Source: Roseburia_C amylophila (GTDB lineage: Bacteria > Bacillota > Clostridia > Lachnospirales > Lachnospiraceae). From it: DNA of 45,713 nt. Below, in pieces: positions 7,461-15,793 of the stretch. The position numbers and the translations under genes were made by a program. The stretch is taken from positions 1-45,713 of the forward strand of contig NZ_JAOQKI010000022.1 of the NCBI RefSeq assembly GCF_025567465.1. The letters run 5' to 3'. The stretch's first letter is position 1, and every line of letters begins with the position of its first letter. A model generated the notes under the pieces. The model ran no database searches. It was not told the DNA's origin and saw only the letters and a program-made list of their open reading frames with translations.

Positions 7461-8246
7461 ATGAAAATTATAAAAGGATTCGTCATTGCATTTTCCATAT
7501 ATTCAAAAATACCGGTGCCACAGTTTGACTGGAAGGAAGAAGATATGCAGTATCACCTCTGCTTCTTCCCATTGATTGGTCTTATCATTGGTGCATTGGA
7601 AGCCGGCTGGTTCTTTTTGGGAAATGCAGTCGAGATAAGCCATCTGTGCAAAACACTGATAGCGGTGGCAATTCCACTGCTTGTTACCGGTGGCTTTCAT
7701 ATGGATGGATTTATGGATACCATGGATGCATTTCATTCCTATCAGGATAAGGAGAAGAAGCTGGCAATTTTAAAGGACCCGCATATTGGAGCATTTTCCG
7801 TATTGATGCTGGTTTTATATTATCTTATTTATGGAGCAGCATATGCGGAGCTTATGGAACTGTCTGCAATTCTTGTAGTGGGAATTGGCTTTGCGTTATC
7901 ACGAAGCTTAAGCGGAATTGGTGTGGTAAGCCTGAAGGCGGCAAAAAAAGACGGTATGCTTGCTTATTTTGCAGACAGCGCCCAGAAAAAAAGAGTGCTG
8001 GCAGTCCTCATCATAGAGGCAGTTGTCTACAGTGGATGTATGATTTATGTAAACCTGTGGGCAGGGCTTGCAGCAGTAGTTGTGGCATTGCTCTGTTATG
8101 GTTATTATAGCTGGAAAAGCCGGAAGGAATTTGGCGGAATCAATGGTGATACCGCAGGATATTTTGTGTCATTATGCGAAAATGCCATGGCAGTTGCAGT
8201 GGCAGTTGTTTTTCACTTTACAGGAAATTGCTTTCCTGTAAAGTAA
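7461..8246 (+). CDS. cobS: Adenosylcobinamide-GDP ribazoletransferase (cobalamin synthase) CobS
   Basis: CobS joins adenosylcobinamide-GDP and alpha-ribazole (phosphate) at the membrane, the last joining step. The 261-residue polytopic protein has the family motifs GGFHMDGFMDTMDAF (near 75-89), KDPHIGAFSV (about 103-112) and GGINGDTAGY near the C-terminus, between several hydrophobic helices. The start at 7461 has AGAGGAA upstream; the frame's earlier ATG at 7434 lies inside cobU and has no site. The coding end carries an 11-bp inverted repeat that includes the stop region (8217-8242). Confidence 0.94.
   Translation: MKIIKGFVIAFSIYSKIPVPQFDWKEEDMQYHLCFFPLIGLIIGALEAGWFFLGNAVEISHLCKTLIAVAIPLLVTGGFHMDGFMDTMDAFHSYQDKEKKLAILKDPHIGAFSVLMLVLYYLIYGAAYAELMELSAILVVGIGFALSRSLSGIGVVSLKAAKKDGMLAYFADSAQKKRVLAVLIIEAVVYSGCMIYVNLWAGLAAVVVALLCYGYYSWKSRKEFGGINGDTAGYFVSLCENAMAVAVAVVFHFTGNCFPVK
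8217..8242 (+). other. Hairpin at the end of cobS
   Basis: TTTACAGGAAA and TTTCCTGTAAA form an 11-bp perfect stem with a four-base loop, ending just before the stop codon. It is followed by GTAAAAAA, not by a T run, so it is more likely an mRNA-stabilising or processing hairpin than a terminator. Confidence 0.55.
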
Positions 8247-8249
8247 AAA

Positions 8250-8345
8250 ACGCTCCGCGAGTATGCGCACTGCGGCGTATAAGGTAGATGCCGCAAGCGA
8301 CCGCCGCAGGCGCGAGAATGTGCCAAGGCACATTCTTTGTTTTAT
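8250..8345. repeat. GC-rich intergenic element with two hairpins
   Basis: This roughly 95-bp stretch is far richer in G/C than its surroundings. It holds a TGCGGC/GCCGCA stem (8271-8276 with 8290-8295) and an AGAATGTGC/GCACATTCT stem (8315-8323 with 8328-8336) followed by TTTGTTTT. It is the only non-overlapping gap of this size inside the cob operon. It resembles a dispersed palindromic repeat unit of the kind scattered in Lachnospiraceae genomes; only one copy is in the window, so that is an inference. The second hairpin could act as a weak terminator or processing site. Confidence 0.45.
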
Positions 8346-8367
8346 AGCAGGCTAGAAAGGAAAAATC

Positions 8368-8772
8368 ATGGAATTATTTTTGGGCGGATGTTACCAGGGA
8401 AAAAAGGAATATGTGTTAAAGCTTCACCCGGAATGTAAAGGTCAGGTGATAGAGGGCGAAAACCTTCCTGCAGACTGGGATGGAATGATAAAAGAACTGC
8501 AGGAATTTGAGAATCCGGTCATCAACCATTTACACCTGTGGATTCGGAAATGTCTTGAGCAGCAGACAGATGTGGAGCTGTTAGCTGATAAACTGCTGGA
8601 AACATATCCGGGACTTATTTTCATCTGTGATGAGATTGGAAATGGAATTGTACCGATGGATGCTCTGGAACGGGATTACAGGGAGCGGACCGGAAGACTA
8701 CAGATACGGATTGCCGAGAAGGCAGAAAGGGTAGAACGCATTGTATGTGGAATCAGCCAGAGATTAAAATAA
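8368..8772 (+). CDS. Short CobU-like protein
   Basis: The 134-residue protein is related to CobU but shorter. Its start GGCYQGKKEY (6-15) is a relaxed P-loop (GKK instead of GKS/T), and the C-terminal half has ICDEIGNGIVPMDALERDYR and RIAEKAERVERIVCGI, the typical CobU ending. It lacks the region around the guanylylated histidine. A full CobU is encoded three genes upstream, so this copy may do only the kinase step, act in salvage, or bind nucleotide in a regulatory way; none of these is shown. The start has AAAGGA 8 bases upstream. It follows the GC-rich element and overlaps cobC by 28 bases. Confidence 0.72.
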   Translation: MELFLGGCYQGKKEYVLKLHPECKGQVIEGENLPADWDGMIKELQEFENPVINHLHLWIRKCLEQQTDVELLADKLLETYPGLIFICDEIGNGIVPMDALERDYRERTGRLQIRIAEKAERVERIVCGISQRLK

Positions 8773-9494
8773 ATTTATTGCTTATCCGTCATGGAAAGAC
8801 CCCGTCAAATCGGGAACACCGGTATTTGGGTGTAACAGAAGAATCTTTATCCGGGGAAGGCAGAAAGCAGTTGGAGATTCTTGCAGAAAAAGACATTTTA
8901 AAAAAACCATGGCTGCTTTTCATCAGTCCGATGCTGCGCTGTCAGGAGAGTGCTGGTATACTTTTTCCGGGAAAGAAAGCTTATCCGATAGAAGAATGGC
9001 GGGAGATGAATTTTGGTGCATATGAGGGAAAGAATTACGAAGATTTGAAAAATGATTCCTATTATCAGAAATGGATTGACAGCAATGGCACACTGCCTTT
9101 TCCGGAAGGCGAGAGCCAGCAGGAATATATAAAACGTTGCCAAAGGGGACTTCATGCCGCAACAAAAATCATAGAGGGAAAAATCACCGGAGAAATCGCA
9201 GGTGCTGCAATGCCGTTATCAAAGAGTCGAATAACAGAACTCCGGGAGCCTGAAAAACTGATAGCAGAAAATCAAATGACAGAAAATCAAATAGCAGAAA
9301 ATCAAATAGCAGAAAGTCAGCCCCGGAATATAACTGCGGTTGTACACGGCGGCACAATTATGGCACTGCTTCACATCCTTGCAGGCGGAAATTATTTTGA
9401 TTATCAGGTGAAAAATGGAGGCGGCTACTGCTGTAAGCTCAGACTTTGCGGGGAAGAATGGAAATTAGATTCCCTTGAGGAGATTACAATATGA
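8745..9494 (+). CDS. cobC: Alpha-ribazole phosphatase-like histidine phosphatase CobC
   Basis: CobC removes the phosphate from alpha-ribazole-5'-phosphate or from cobalamin-5'-phosphate at the end of nucleotide loop assembly. The 249-residue protein has the phosphohistidine motif LIRHGKT (H16), SPMLRCQESA (R65) and the second active-site histidine in AVVHGGT (H201). Residues about 148-194 are an insertion not usual for the family (normal length near 190-205) and contain four (I/M)-(A/T)-E-(N/S)-Q units. The ATG at 8745 overlaps the gene before it and has only AAAGGG at a long distance; a TTG at 8778 is a possible alternative. The stop overlaps the cbiB start (ATGA). Confidence 0.85.
   Translation: MWNQPEIKINLLLIRHGKTPSNREHRYLGVTEESLSGEGRKQLEILAEKDILKKPWLLFISPMLRCQESAGILFPGKKAYPIEEWREMNFGAYEGKNYEDLKNDSYYQKWIDSNGTLPFPEGESQQEYIKRCQRGLHAATKIIEGKITGEIAGAAMPLSKSRITELREPEKLIAENQMTENQIAENQIAESQPRNITAVVHGGTIMALLHILAGGNYFDYQVKNGGGYCCKLRLCGEEWKLDSLEEITI
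9261..9320 (+). repeat. Four 15-bp tandem repeats in cobC
   Basis: The unit ATAGCAGAAAATCAA occurs four times in a row with few changes (ATGAC in unit 2, AGTCAG at the end of unit 4). It keeps the frame and encodes the IAENQ-type repeats. The near identity suggests recent expansion and possible copy-number variation among strains. Confidence 0.9.
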
Positions 9495-10459
9495 TTTATC
9501 ACATGATTGCGTTCGGACTGGGATTTTGCCTGGACCTTCTTTTGGGAGATCCATACTGGCTGCCACATCCCATCCGGGTGATTGGAAATTTTATAGGGAT
9601 ATTGGAAAAAAGAATGAATAAAAAGGAGTGCAGTGAGAAATACCTTGTAAGAGCAGGCATTGGAATGGTTGCGCTTGTTTTGCTGACAGTTCTTATGGTG
9701 ACCGCACTTCTTCTGATTCTTGCGTACCGGATTCATCCGGTGGCAGGTGTTATCTTGGAAATGATTATGACCTATCAGATTCTTGCTACAAAATGCCTGA
9801 AAGTAGAAAGCATGAAGGTATATAATTGTTTAAAGGAGAATGATCTTATAGCGGCAAGACATGCCGTTTCCATGATTGTAGGCAGAGATACCGGACGGCT
9901 GGATGAAACCGGAGTGGCAAAGGCTGCCATTGAAACGGTGGCGGAAAATACCTCGGATGGAGTCATTGCACCGATGCTATATACCGCACTTGGCGGACCG
10001 GTTCTGGGCTTTTTTTATAAGGCAGTCAATACAATGGATTCCATGGTAGGATATAAGAATGAACGTTATCTTCATTTTGGCAGAGCTGCCGCAAAATTCG
10101 ATGATATCTGCAATTATATCCCATCCCGTATCAGTGCATACCTGATGATTGCAGGGACGCATTTCCTTGGAAAGGAATATGACGGGAAGCATGCATATTA
10201 CATTTATAAAAGGGACCGGTATCATCATGCCAGCCCGAACTCTGCCCAGACAGAGGCAGTTTGTGCAGGAGCATTGTCCATACAGCTTGCAGGAGATGCC
10301 TGGTATTTTGGCAAACTGGTGAAAAAGCCGTTTATCGGAGATGCACTGCGTCCGGTGGAATACGAGGACATCAGAAGAGCAAACCGGCTTTTGTATGCGA
10401 CTGCATTTTTATGTGAAGGCATTTGCCTTTTGGTGATGGGATTGTTATTCTTTATATGA
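9491..10459 (+). CDS. cbiB: Adenosylcobinamide-phosphate synthase CbiB
   Basis: CbiB attaches aminopropanol (or its phosphate) to the f side chain of cobyric acid in the membrane. The 322-residue protein begins with GFCLDLLLGDPYWLPHPIR, the family signature, followed by several membrane helices and AVSMIVGRDTG, ETVAENTSDGVIAP, a PNSAQTEA segment and the C-terminal GDALRPVEYEDI. It is translationally coupled to cobC and directly precedes cobD, which supplies its aminopropanol phosphate substrate. Confidence 0.95.
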   Translation: MIYHMIAFGLGFCLDLLLGDPYWLPHPIRVIGNFIGILEKRMNKKECSEKYLVRAGIGMVALVLLTVLMVTALLLILAYRIHPVAGVILEMIMTYQILATKCLKVESMKVYNCLKENDLIAARHAVSMIVGRDTGRLDETGVAKAAIETVAENTSDGVIAPMLYTALGGPVLGFFYKAVNTMDSMVGYKNERYLHFGRAAAKFDDICNYIPSRISAYLMIAGTHFLGKEYDGKHAYYIYKRDRYHHASPNSAQTEAVCAGALSIQLAGDAWYFGKLVKKPFIGDALRPVEYEDIRRANRLLYATAFLCEGICLLVMGLLFFI

Positions 10460-10494
10460 TTGAAAGGATGAAAATTCAGGAAAGGAACAGGAAT

Positions 10495-11529
10495 ATGGTA
10501 CATGGAGGAGACATCTACCGTAATTGCATATCGTTAGATTATTCTGTAAATATCAATCCTCTGGGCATACCGGCATCTGTAGAGGCAGCCCTTAGGGAAG
10601 CGGTGTCTTTATGCAGCCGGTATCCGGATATCAGGCAGGAGAAGCTGAAGGCAGCCATTGCTGAGATGGATAAGGTATCGGCAGATGAGATATTGTGCGG
10701 AAATGGAGCTTCTGAACTTTTTCCTGCAATTCTTCATGCATTAAAACCAAAGAAAATACTGATTCCGGTTCCTTCTTTTTATGGTTACGAGTGGGCTGCC
10801 GGAACGGAAGCGTGTGAAGTAAGTTATTTTCCATTGCGGGAGCAGGATAATTTTGTGCTGGGAGAGGACTTTATCGCGGCATTAGATAAAGAAACGGAGC
10901 TTATATACCTTGCCAGTCCCAATAATCCCACCGGACAGTTAATTCCACCGGAGATTTTAAAAGGGATTTTAAAGCGGTGTCAGGAGCTTGATATAATAGT
11001 GGTGGTAGATGAATGCTTTCTGCCGTTTTGTGAAGAAGCAGGGTTTTATGAAGAAATGGAAGCAGGCATGAAATGTGGGAATCTGATTCAGGTGAGAGCA
11101 TTTACCAAGACCTTTGCCATACCGGGAGTCCGGCTGGGTTATCTTATCTGCCGGAACAGGGAAGTCTGTCAGAAGATTGCAAGGCAGCTTCCGGAATGGA
11201 ACTTATCGGTATTTGCTCAGATGGCAGGATGCGCTGCAGCAAAAGAAACGGAATTTATCGGGGAAAGCAGAAAACTCATTAAAGAGCAGCGGAGTATTCT
11301 GACAAAAGAGCTGATATCCTTAGGCTTCCGGGTGTATCCTTCCCGGGCAGATTATATTTTATTTTACACAGAGCTGCCATTATATGAGTTACTTTTAAAG
11401 AAACAGATTTTGATTCGAAATTGTGAAAATTACAGAGGTCTGTCCAAAGGATATTACCGGATTGCAGTAAGAGGGCAGGCAGAGAATGAGCGGCTGATAA
11501 GCGCATTAAGAGAGGTGACAGAGAAATGA
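10495..11529 (+). CDS. cobD: Threonine-phosphate decarboxylase CobD
   Basis: CobD is a PLP enzyme that turns L-threonine phosphate into (R)-1-amino-2-propanol phosphate for CbiB. The 344-residue protein starts MVHGGDIYRN and has DYSVNINPLG (15-24), SPNNPTGQL (141-149), VVDECF (170-175) and the PLP lysine in FTKTFAIPG (K205). Earlier in-frame ATGs exist at 10456 (sharing ATGA with the cbiB stop) and 10468, but the start at 10495 has AGGAAAGGAACAGG just upstream and matches the family's HGG start. No PduX-type threonine kinase is in the window. Confidence 0.93.
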   Translation: MVHGGDIYRNCISLDYSVNINPLGIPASVEAALREAVSLCSRYPDIRQEKLKAAIAEMDKVSADEILCGNGASELFPAILHALKPKKILIPVPSFYGYEWAAGTEACEVSYFPLREQDNFVLGEDFIAALDKETELIYLASPNNPTGQLIPPEILKGILKRCQELDIIVVVDECFLPFCEEAGFYEEMEAGMKCGNLIQVRAFTKTFAIPGVRLGYLICRNREVCQKIARQLPEWNLSVFAQMAGCAAAKETEFIGESRKLIKEQRSILTKELISLGFRVYPSRADYILFYTELPLYELLLKKQILIRNCENYRGLSKGYYRIAVRGQAENERLISALREVTEK

Positions 11530-12161
11530 ATCCAATCGAATTTGTATTGCCGGGAGAGATTGAAAAACGCAGCTTTGAGATTATTTCAGAGGAATTAGAA
11601 AAGCGTCAGATTGTATTGCCTAAGGAGCAGGAGCCTGTTACCAAGCGTGTGATACATACCAGCGCAGATTTTGATTATGCAGAGACAATGTGTTATTCTG
11701 ACCATGCAGTAGAAATTGCAAAGGAACTGATTCTTAAGGGCGCCGATGTTGTAACGGATACCAACATGGCACTTGCCGGAATCAATAAGAAAATACTGGC
11801 ATCATTTGGCGGAGAAGCCCATTGCTTTATGGCGGATTTGGATGTGGCACAGCTTGCCAGAGAGCGGCAGGTAACAAGAGCCACCATCAGCATGGAGAAA
11901 GCCGCAGCTATAGAAAAGCCGGTTATCTTTGCAGTGGGAAATGCACCGACGGCGTTAATCGAGCTTCATAAAATGATAACGGAGGGACGCTATCAGCCGG
12001 CATTTATTATCGGAGTTCCGGTAGGCTTCGTAAATGTGGTACCGGCAAAAGAATTGATTATGGAAACAGAAGTACCTTATATCATTAACCGGGGCAGAAA
12101 GGGCGGGAGCAATGTTGCCGCAGCTATCTGCAATGCAATTTTGTATCAATTAAGACGATAG
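11526..12161 (+). CDS. cbiC: Cobalt-precorrin-8 methylmutase CbiC
   Basis: CbiC moves the methyl group from C11 to C12 to give cobyrinic acid. The 211-residue protein has the active-site histidine motif RVIHTSADFDYA (H44), GADVVTDTNMALAGI and GNAPTALIEL, with PVGFVNVVPAKE near the end, all typical of the family. Its ATG overlaps the cobD stop by four bases. It sits before cbiD, in the reversed order of this operon. Confidence 0.95.
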   Translation: MNPIEFVLPGEIEKRSFEIISEELEKRQIVLPKEQEPVTKRVIHTSADFDYAETMCYSDHAVEIAKELILKGADVVTDTNMALAGINKKILASFGGEAHCFMADLDVAQLARERQVTRATISMEKAAAIEKPVIFAVGNAPTALIELHKMITEGRYQPAFIIGVPVGFVNVVPAKELIMETEVPYIINRGRKGGSNVAAAICNAILYQLRR

Positions 12162-12181
12162 TAAAATCAGGGGGAAGAAAG

Positions 12182-13291
12182 ATGCAATATGGGTTTACCT
12201 CCGGAAGCTGTGCCGCAGCTGCAGCAAAGGCAGCAGTCTATATGCTGCTGAGTGGAAGAAGAAAAACAGAGATTACCATTGAGACACCAAAGGGAATTCC
12301 CTACCATGCAAAGGTGGAGCATATCAAAATTCAGGAAACAGAAGTTTCCTGCGCGGTACAAAAGGACGGCGGGGATGACCCGGATGTGACAACAGGGGCA
12401 TGGATTTATGCAACGGTGAGCATTTGTGAAGAAAATAACAATCAGATAGAAATAGATGGCGGCATCGGTGTTGGCAGGGTTACGCGGCCGGGATTAGACC
12501 AGCCGGTAGGAAATGCCGCAATTAATACGGTACCACGGCAGATGATTGCAAAAGAAGTATCAGAGGTCTGCCATCTGTTTGATTTTCAGGGCGGAATCAA
12601 AGTCGTAATTTCAGTGCCGGAAGGAGAACATCTTGCGGCGCAGACTTTTAATCCGAGACTTGGAATAAAGGGCGGAATCTCGATACTTGGAACCAGCGGG
12701 ATTGTGGAGCCTATGAGTGATAAGGCATTGCTGGATACCATAGCAGTGGAATTGAAACAGAAGCGGGCAGAAGGTCATTCTATTGTTGCCATATCACCGG
12801 GCAACTACGGGTTGGAATTTATGAAACGGACCTATGGTTATGATTTGGAGCGCAGTGTAAAATGCAGCAACTTTATCGGACAGACCATTGACATGGTAAA
12901 AGAACTTGGATTTTCCAAAATGCTCTTAACCGGTCATATCGGAAAGCTGATAAAAGTATCCGGCGGCATTATGAACACCCATTCCAAAGAGGCAGACTGC
13001 CGGATGGAGCTTCTGGCGGCGGCAGCAATCCGGGCAGGTGCAGAAGTGACACTGCTTCGGGAAATATTAGACTGCATTGGTACAGAGGATGCGGTAGACC
13101 GGATTAAAAAAGCCGGATTTTTAGAACCTGCCATGGAATATGTCATGGAAAAAATGGAAGACCATCTTAAGCATCGTGCCGGGGGTGGACTGGAAATAGA
13201 ATGTATGGTTTATAGTAATGATATCGGACTTTTAGGTGTAACGCCGGGAGCAGAGGCATTATTAAAAGAACTGTTGGAGGAAAAGGAATGA
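12182..13291 (+). CDS. cbiD: Cobalt-precorrin-5B C1-methyltransferase CbiD
   Basis: CbiD methylates C1 of the corrin ring in the anaerobic route using S-adenosylmethionine. The 369-residue protein begins YGFTSGSCAAAAAKAA and has DGGDDPDVTTGAWI, VGRVTRPGLDQPVGNAAIN-type sequence and GFSKMLLTGHIGKL-type sequence, all diagnostic. The ribosome binding site is GGGGGAAG, spaced 20 bases after cbiC. Its presence, with cbiG, marks the oxygen-independent pathway. Confidence 0.95.
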   Translation: MQYGFTSGSCAAAAAKAAVYMLLSGRRKTEITIETPKGIPYHAKVEHIKIQETEVSCAVQKDGGDDPDVTTGAWIYATVSICEENNNQIEIDGGIGVGRVTRPGLDQPVGNAAINTVPRQMIAKEVSEVCHLFDFQGGIKVVISVPEGEHLAAQTFNPRLGIKGGISILGTSGIVEPMSDKALLDTIAVELKQKRAEGHSIVAISPGNYGLEFMKRTYGYDLERSVKCSNFIGQTIDMVKELGFSKMLLTGHIGKLIKVSGGIMNTHSKEADCRMELLAAAAIRAGAEVTLLREILDCIGTEDAVDRIKKAGFLEPAMEYVMEKMEDHLKHRAGGGLEIECMVYSNDIGLLGVTPGAEALLKELLEEKE

Positions 13292-14049
13292 TTCATTTTG
13301 TTGGAGCAGGGTGCGGAGCACCGGATTTGATTACCGTAAGAGGAATGCATCTTTTGGAGAAAGCGGATGTGATTATCTATGCCGGTTCACTGGTAAATCC
13401 CAAGCTTTTAGACTATGCCAAAGCAGACTGTCAGGTATATAACAGTGCAGTGATGACCTTGGAAGAAGTCCTTGCAGTTATGGTGGAGGCAGAGCAGGAA
13501 GGAAAAGATGTGGTGCGGCTGCATACCGGAGAACCAAGCATATATGGAGCAGTGCAGGAGCAGATGCAGGAGCTGGATGCAAGAAAGCTAGCCTATGATT
13601 CTACGCCGGGAGTAAGTGCCTGCTTTGGAGCAGCGGCAGCCATGAATCTGGAGTATACCCTGCCGGATATTTCCCAGTCCCTTATCATTACCAGAATGGA
13701 GGGACGGACGGCGGTTCCGGAGAAAGAAAGCATTGAGGCATTTGCTGCCCATCAGTGTTCCATGGCAATCTATTTAAGTACCGGAATGTTGGAGAAGTTA
13801 TCTGAGCGACTGATAAAGGGTGGCTATTCAAAGGATACCACTGCGGCACTGGCTTATAAGGTAAGCTGGCCGGAGGAAGAAATATATATCTGCACGGTAG
13901 AAACATTGGCACAGACAGCGGCAGAACATGGAATTACCAAAACGGCACTGGTTCTCGTTGGAGATGTCATTAACAAGAGCGGATACAGCAAATCCAGACT
14001 GTATGCAGAAGATTTCTCCACAGAATTCCGGGCAGCAAAAAATTCATAA
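13288..14049 (+). CDS. cbiF: Cobalt-precorrin-4 C11-methyltransferase CbiF
   Basis: CbiF adds the C11 methyl group in corrin ring synthesis. The 253-residue protein of the tetrapyrrole methylase fold starts FVGAGCGAPDLITVRG and has YAGSLVNPKLL, HTGEPSIYGAVQEQ, TPGVSACFGAAAAMN-type and LYLVG-like (ALVLVGDV) segments, matching CbiF rather than its paralogues. The start overlaps cbiD by four bases. Confidence 0.94.
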   Translation: MIHFVGAGCGAPDLITVRGMHLLEKADVIIYAGSLVNPKLLDYAKADCQVYNSAVMTLEEVLAVMVEAEQEGKDVVRLHTGEPSIYGAVQEQMQELDARKLAYDSTPGVSACFGAAAAMNLEYTLPDISQSLIITRMEGRTAVPEKESIEAFAAHQCSMAIYLSTGMLEKLSERLIKGGYSKDTTAALAYKVSWPEEEIYICTVETLAQTAAEHGITKTALVLVGDVINKSGYSKSRLYAEDFSTEFRAAKNS

Positions 14050-14064
14050 GAAGGCGGAAAGAAA

Positions 14065-15066
14065 ATGCAGTCATTGAAATGGAGTGTCATCAGCTTTACC
14101 GAAAAGGGAGCAGAGCTTGCCGAAAAGATAAAAAGACTTTCCAAAGAGCAGCAGCTTCCCAGTGAAATTCATACTTATCATGGCAGAAAACAGGTGGAAA
14201 ATCTGAACGCGTGGACAAAGGAGCAGTTTTCCCTAAGAAATGCAATCATTTTTATCGGAGCATGCGGAATTGCAGTGCGGACAATTGCCCCATTTCTTAA
14301 GGACAAGCTGACAGACAGTCCGGTGCTGGTACTGGATGAGGCAGGCAATTATGTCATTCCTCTTTTATCCGGGCATGTAGGAGGCGCCAATGAGATAGCA
14401 CTTTTACTGGCAGAGTTATTAGGAGCAGTTCCGGTAATTACCACAGCGACCGACATTAATAATGCCTTTGCCATAGATGTATTTGCAAAAAAGCATGAAC
14501 TTTCCATTGATAAAAAAGAAGGCATTAAGAAAGTTTCTGCAAAGGTGCTGGAAAAAAAGAAGCTTTCCATGACAATTGCTCCGGAATATGCTGCAAAAGT
14601 GGATGTGGCAATCGGCACACCAGAGGATGGACAGAAGCCGGAGCCATTATTGACCTTAATCCCCAAAGAATATATTCTTGGAATCGGATGCAGAAGGAAT
14701 AAAGAAGAACAGGAACTTAAGGCATTTGCAGAAAACTGTTTAAAGGAAGCCGGAGTAGACTGGAAACAGATACGGGCGATTGCTTCGATTGATAAAAAGA
14801 AGGATGAGAAGGCAATTCTAAAACTTGCGGCAGAACATGGCATTCCATTTCTTGTCTTTGACGCAGAGACCTTAAGCCGGGTGCCCGGGACATTTGATAC
14901 ATCGGCATTCGTGGCAAGCCAGGTGGGCGTGGATAATGTCTGCGAGCGGGCAGCCATGGCAGCCTGCCGGGATAATGGAAGGCTGGTGCTTCAGAAAAGA
15001 GCGGAAAACGGAATGACACTTGCAATAGCAAAAGAAGATTGGAGACTGACTTTATATGAAGAATAA
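14065..15066 (+). CDS. cbiG: Cobalt-precorrin-5A hydrolase CbiG
   Basis: CbiG opens the delta-lactone and releases the C20 methyl fragment as acetaldehyde in the anaerobic pathway. The 333-residue protein has an N-terminal domain with FIGACGIAVRTIAPFL (about 73-88) and VVPLLSGHVGGAN-like sequence (VIPLLSGHVGGANEIA), and a C-terminal domain from YILGIGCRRNKEEQEL to the end with ASQVGVDNVCERAA. The two-domain layout and length are standard. Its end overlaps cbiH by 11 bases. Confidence 0.94.
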   Translation: MQSLKWSVISFTEKGAELAEKIKRLSKEQQLPSEIHTYHGRKQVENLNAWTKEQFSLRNAIIFIGACGIAVRTIAPFLKDKLTDSPVLVLDEAGNYVIPLLSGHVGGANEIALLLAELLGAVPVITTATDINNAFAIDVFAKKHELSIDKKEGIKKVSAKVLEKKKLSMTIAPEYAAKVDVAIGTPEDGQKPEPLLTLIPKEYILGIGCRRNKEEQELKAFAENCLKEAGVDWKQIRAIASIDKKKDEKAILKLAAEHGIPFLVFDAETLSRVPGTFDTSAFVASQVGVDNVCERAAMAACRDNGRLVLQKRAENGMTLAIAKEDWRLTLYEE

Positions 15067-15793
15067 AATATGGATTGTTGGAATGGGACCGGGAAAAGAA
15101 GAGATGATGACAGGCAGAGCCATCGAAGTATTAGAACAGGTGGACGTAATCATCGGATATACCGTATACCTTGATTTGTTAGGAGAACGTTTTCAAGACA
15201 AGGAATTTCTTTCCACGCCGATGCGGCAGGAAGAAAAACGCTGCAGAATGTGTTTTGAGGAAGCAGAAAAAGGCAAAAGCGTAGCAATGGTATGCAGCGG
15301 CGATGCCGGTGTCTATGGAATGGCATCACTGATGTATGAGATTGGAAAAGAATATTCGGCGATTTCACTGGAAGTGATACCGGGAATTACCGCAGCCAAC
15401 AGCGGTGCGGCGGTTCTTGGAGCACCATTAAATCATGACTACTGTGTTATCAGTCTCAGTGACCTTATGACACCATGGGAGTTAATTGAAAAGAGGCTGA
15501 TTATGGCAGCACGGGGAGATTTTGCTATTGCACTTTATAATCCGTCCAGCCGGAAGCGGGCAGACTATTTGGAAAGAGCATGTAAGATTCTGCTTCAGGA
15601 GATAGAACCGGAGCGCGCATGCGGTTATGTGGAAAATATCGGAAGAGACGGAGAAAGCACAGTTACCTGTACTTTAGAAGAATTACAGAGTAAATCAGTA
15701 AATATGTTTACTACCGTTTTTGTCGGAAATTCCAGAACCAGAATTCAGGATGGAAAATTAATCACACCAAGAGGCTATAAGATAGAGCAATGA
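15056..15793 (+). CDS. cbiH: Cobalt-precorrin-3 C17-methyltransferase CbiH
   Basis: CbiH methylates C17 and contracts the ring. The 245-residue tetrapyrrole methylase begins WIVGMGPGKEEMMTGRA and has IIGYTVYLDLL, CSGDAGVYGMASLMYE and SLSDLMTPWELIEKRL-type sequence, which identifies CbiH. It starts within the end of cbiG and overlaps the cbiJ-E-T gene by four bases. Confidence 0.94.
   Translation: MKNKIWIVGMGPGKEEMMTGRAIEVLEQVDVIIGYTVYLDLLGERFQDKEFLSTPMRQEEKRCRMCFEEAEKGKSVAMVCSGDAGVYGMASLMYEIGKEYSAISLEVIPGITAANSGAAVLGAPLNHDYCVISLSDLMTPWELIEKRLIMAARGDFAIALYNPSSRKRADYLERACKILLQEIEPERACGYVENIGRDGESTVTCTLEELQSKSVNMFTTVFVGNSRTRIQDGKLITPRGYKIEQ

Noticed and set aside
8217..8242. Hairpin at the end of cobS as a terminator
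   Set aside because: It is followed by A residues rather than T, so it does not fit an intrinsic terminator in either useful direction.
14349..14957. 202-codon minus-strand frame
   Set aside because: It is the complement of cbiG, which has all its family motifs; the antisense product has the composition of a shadow.
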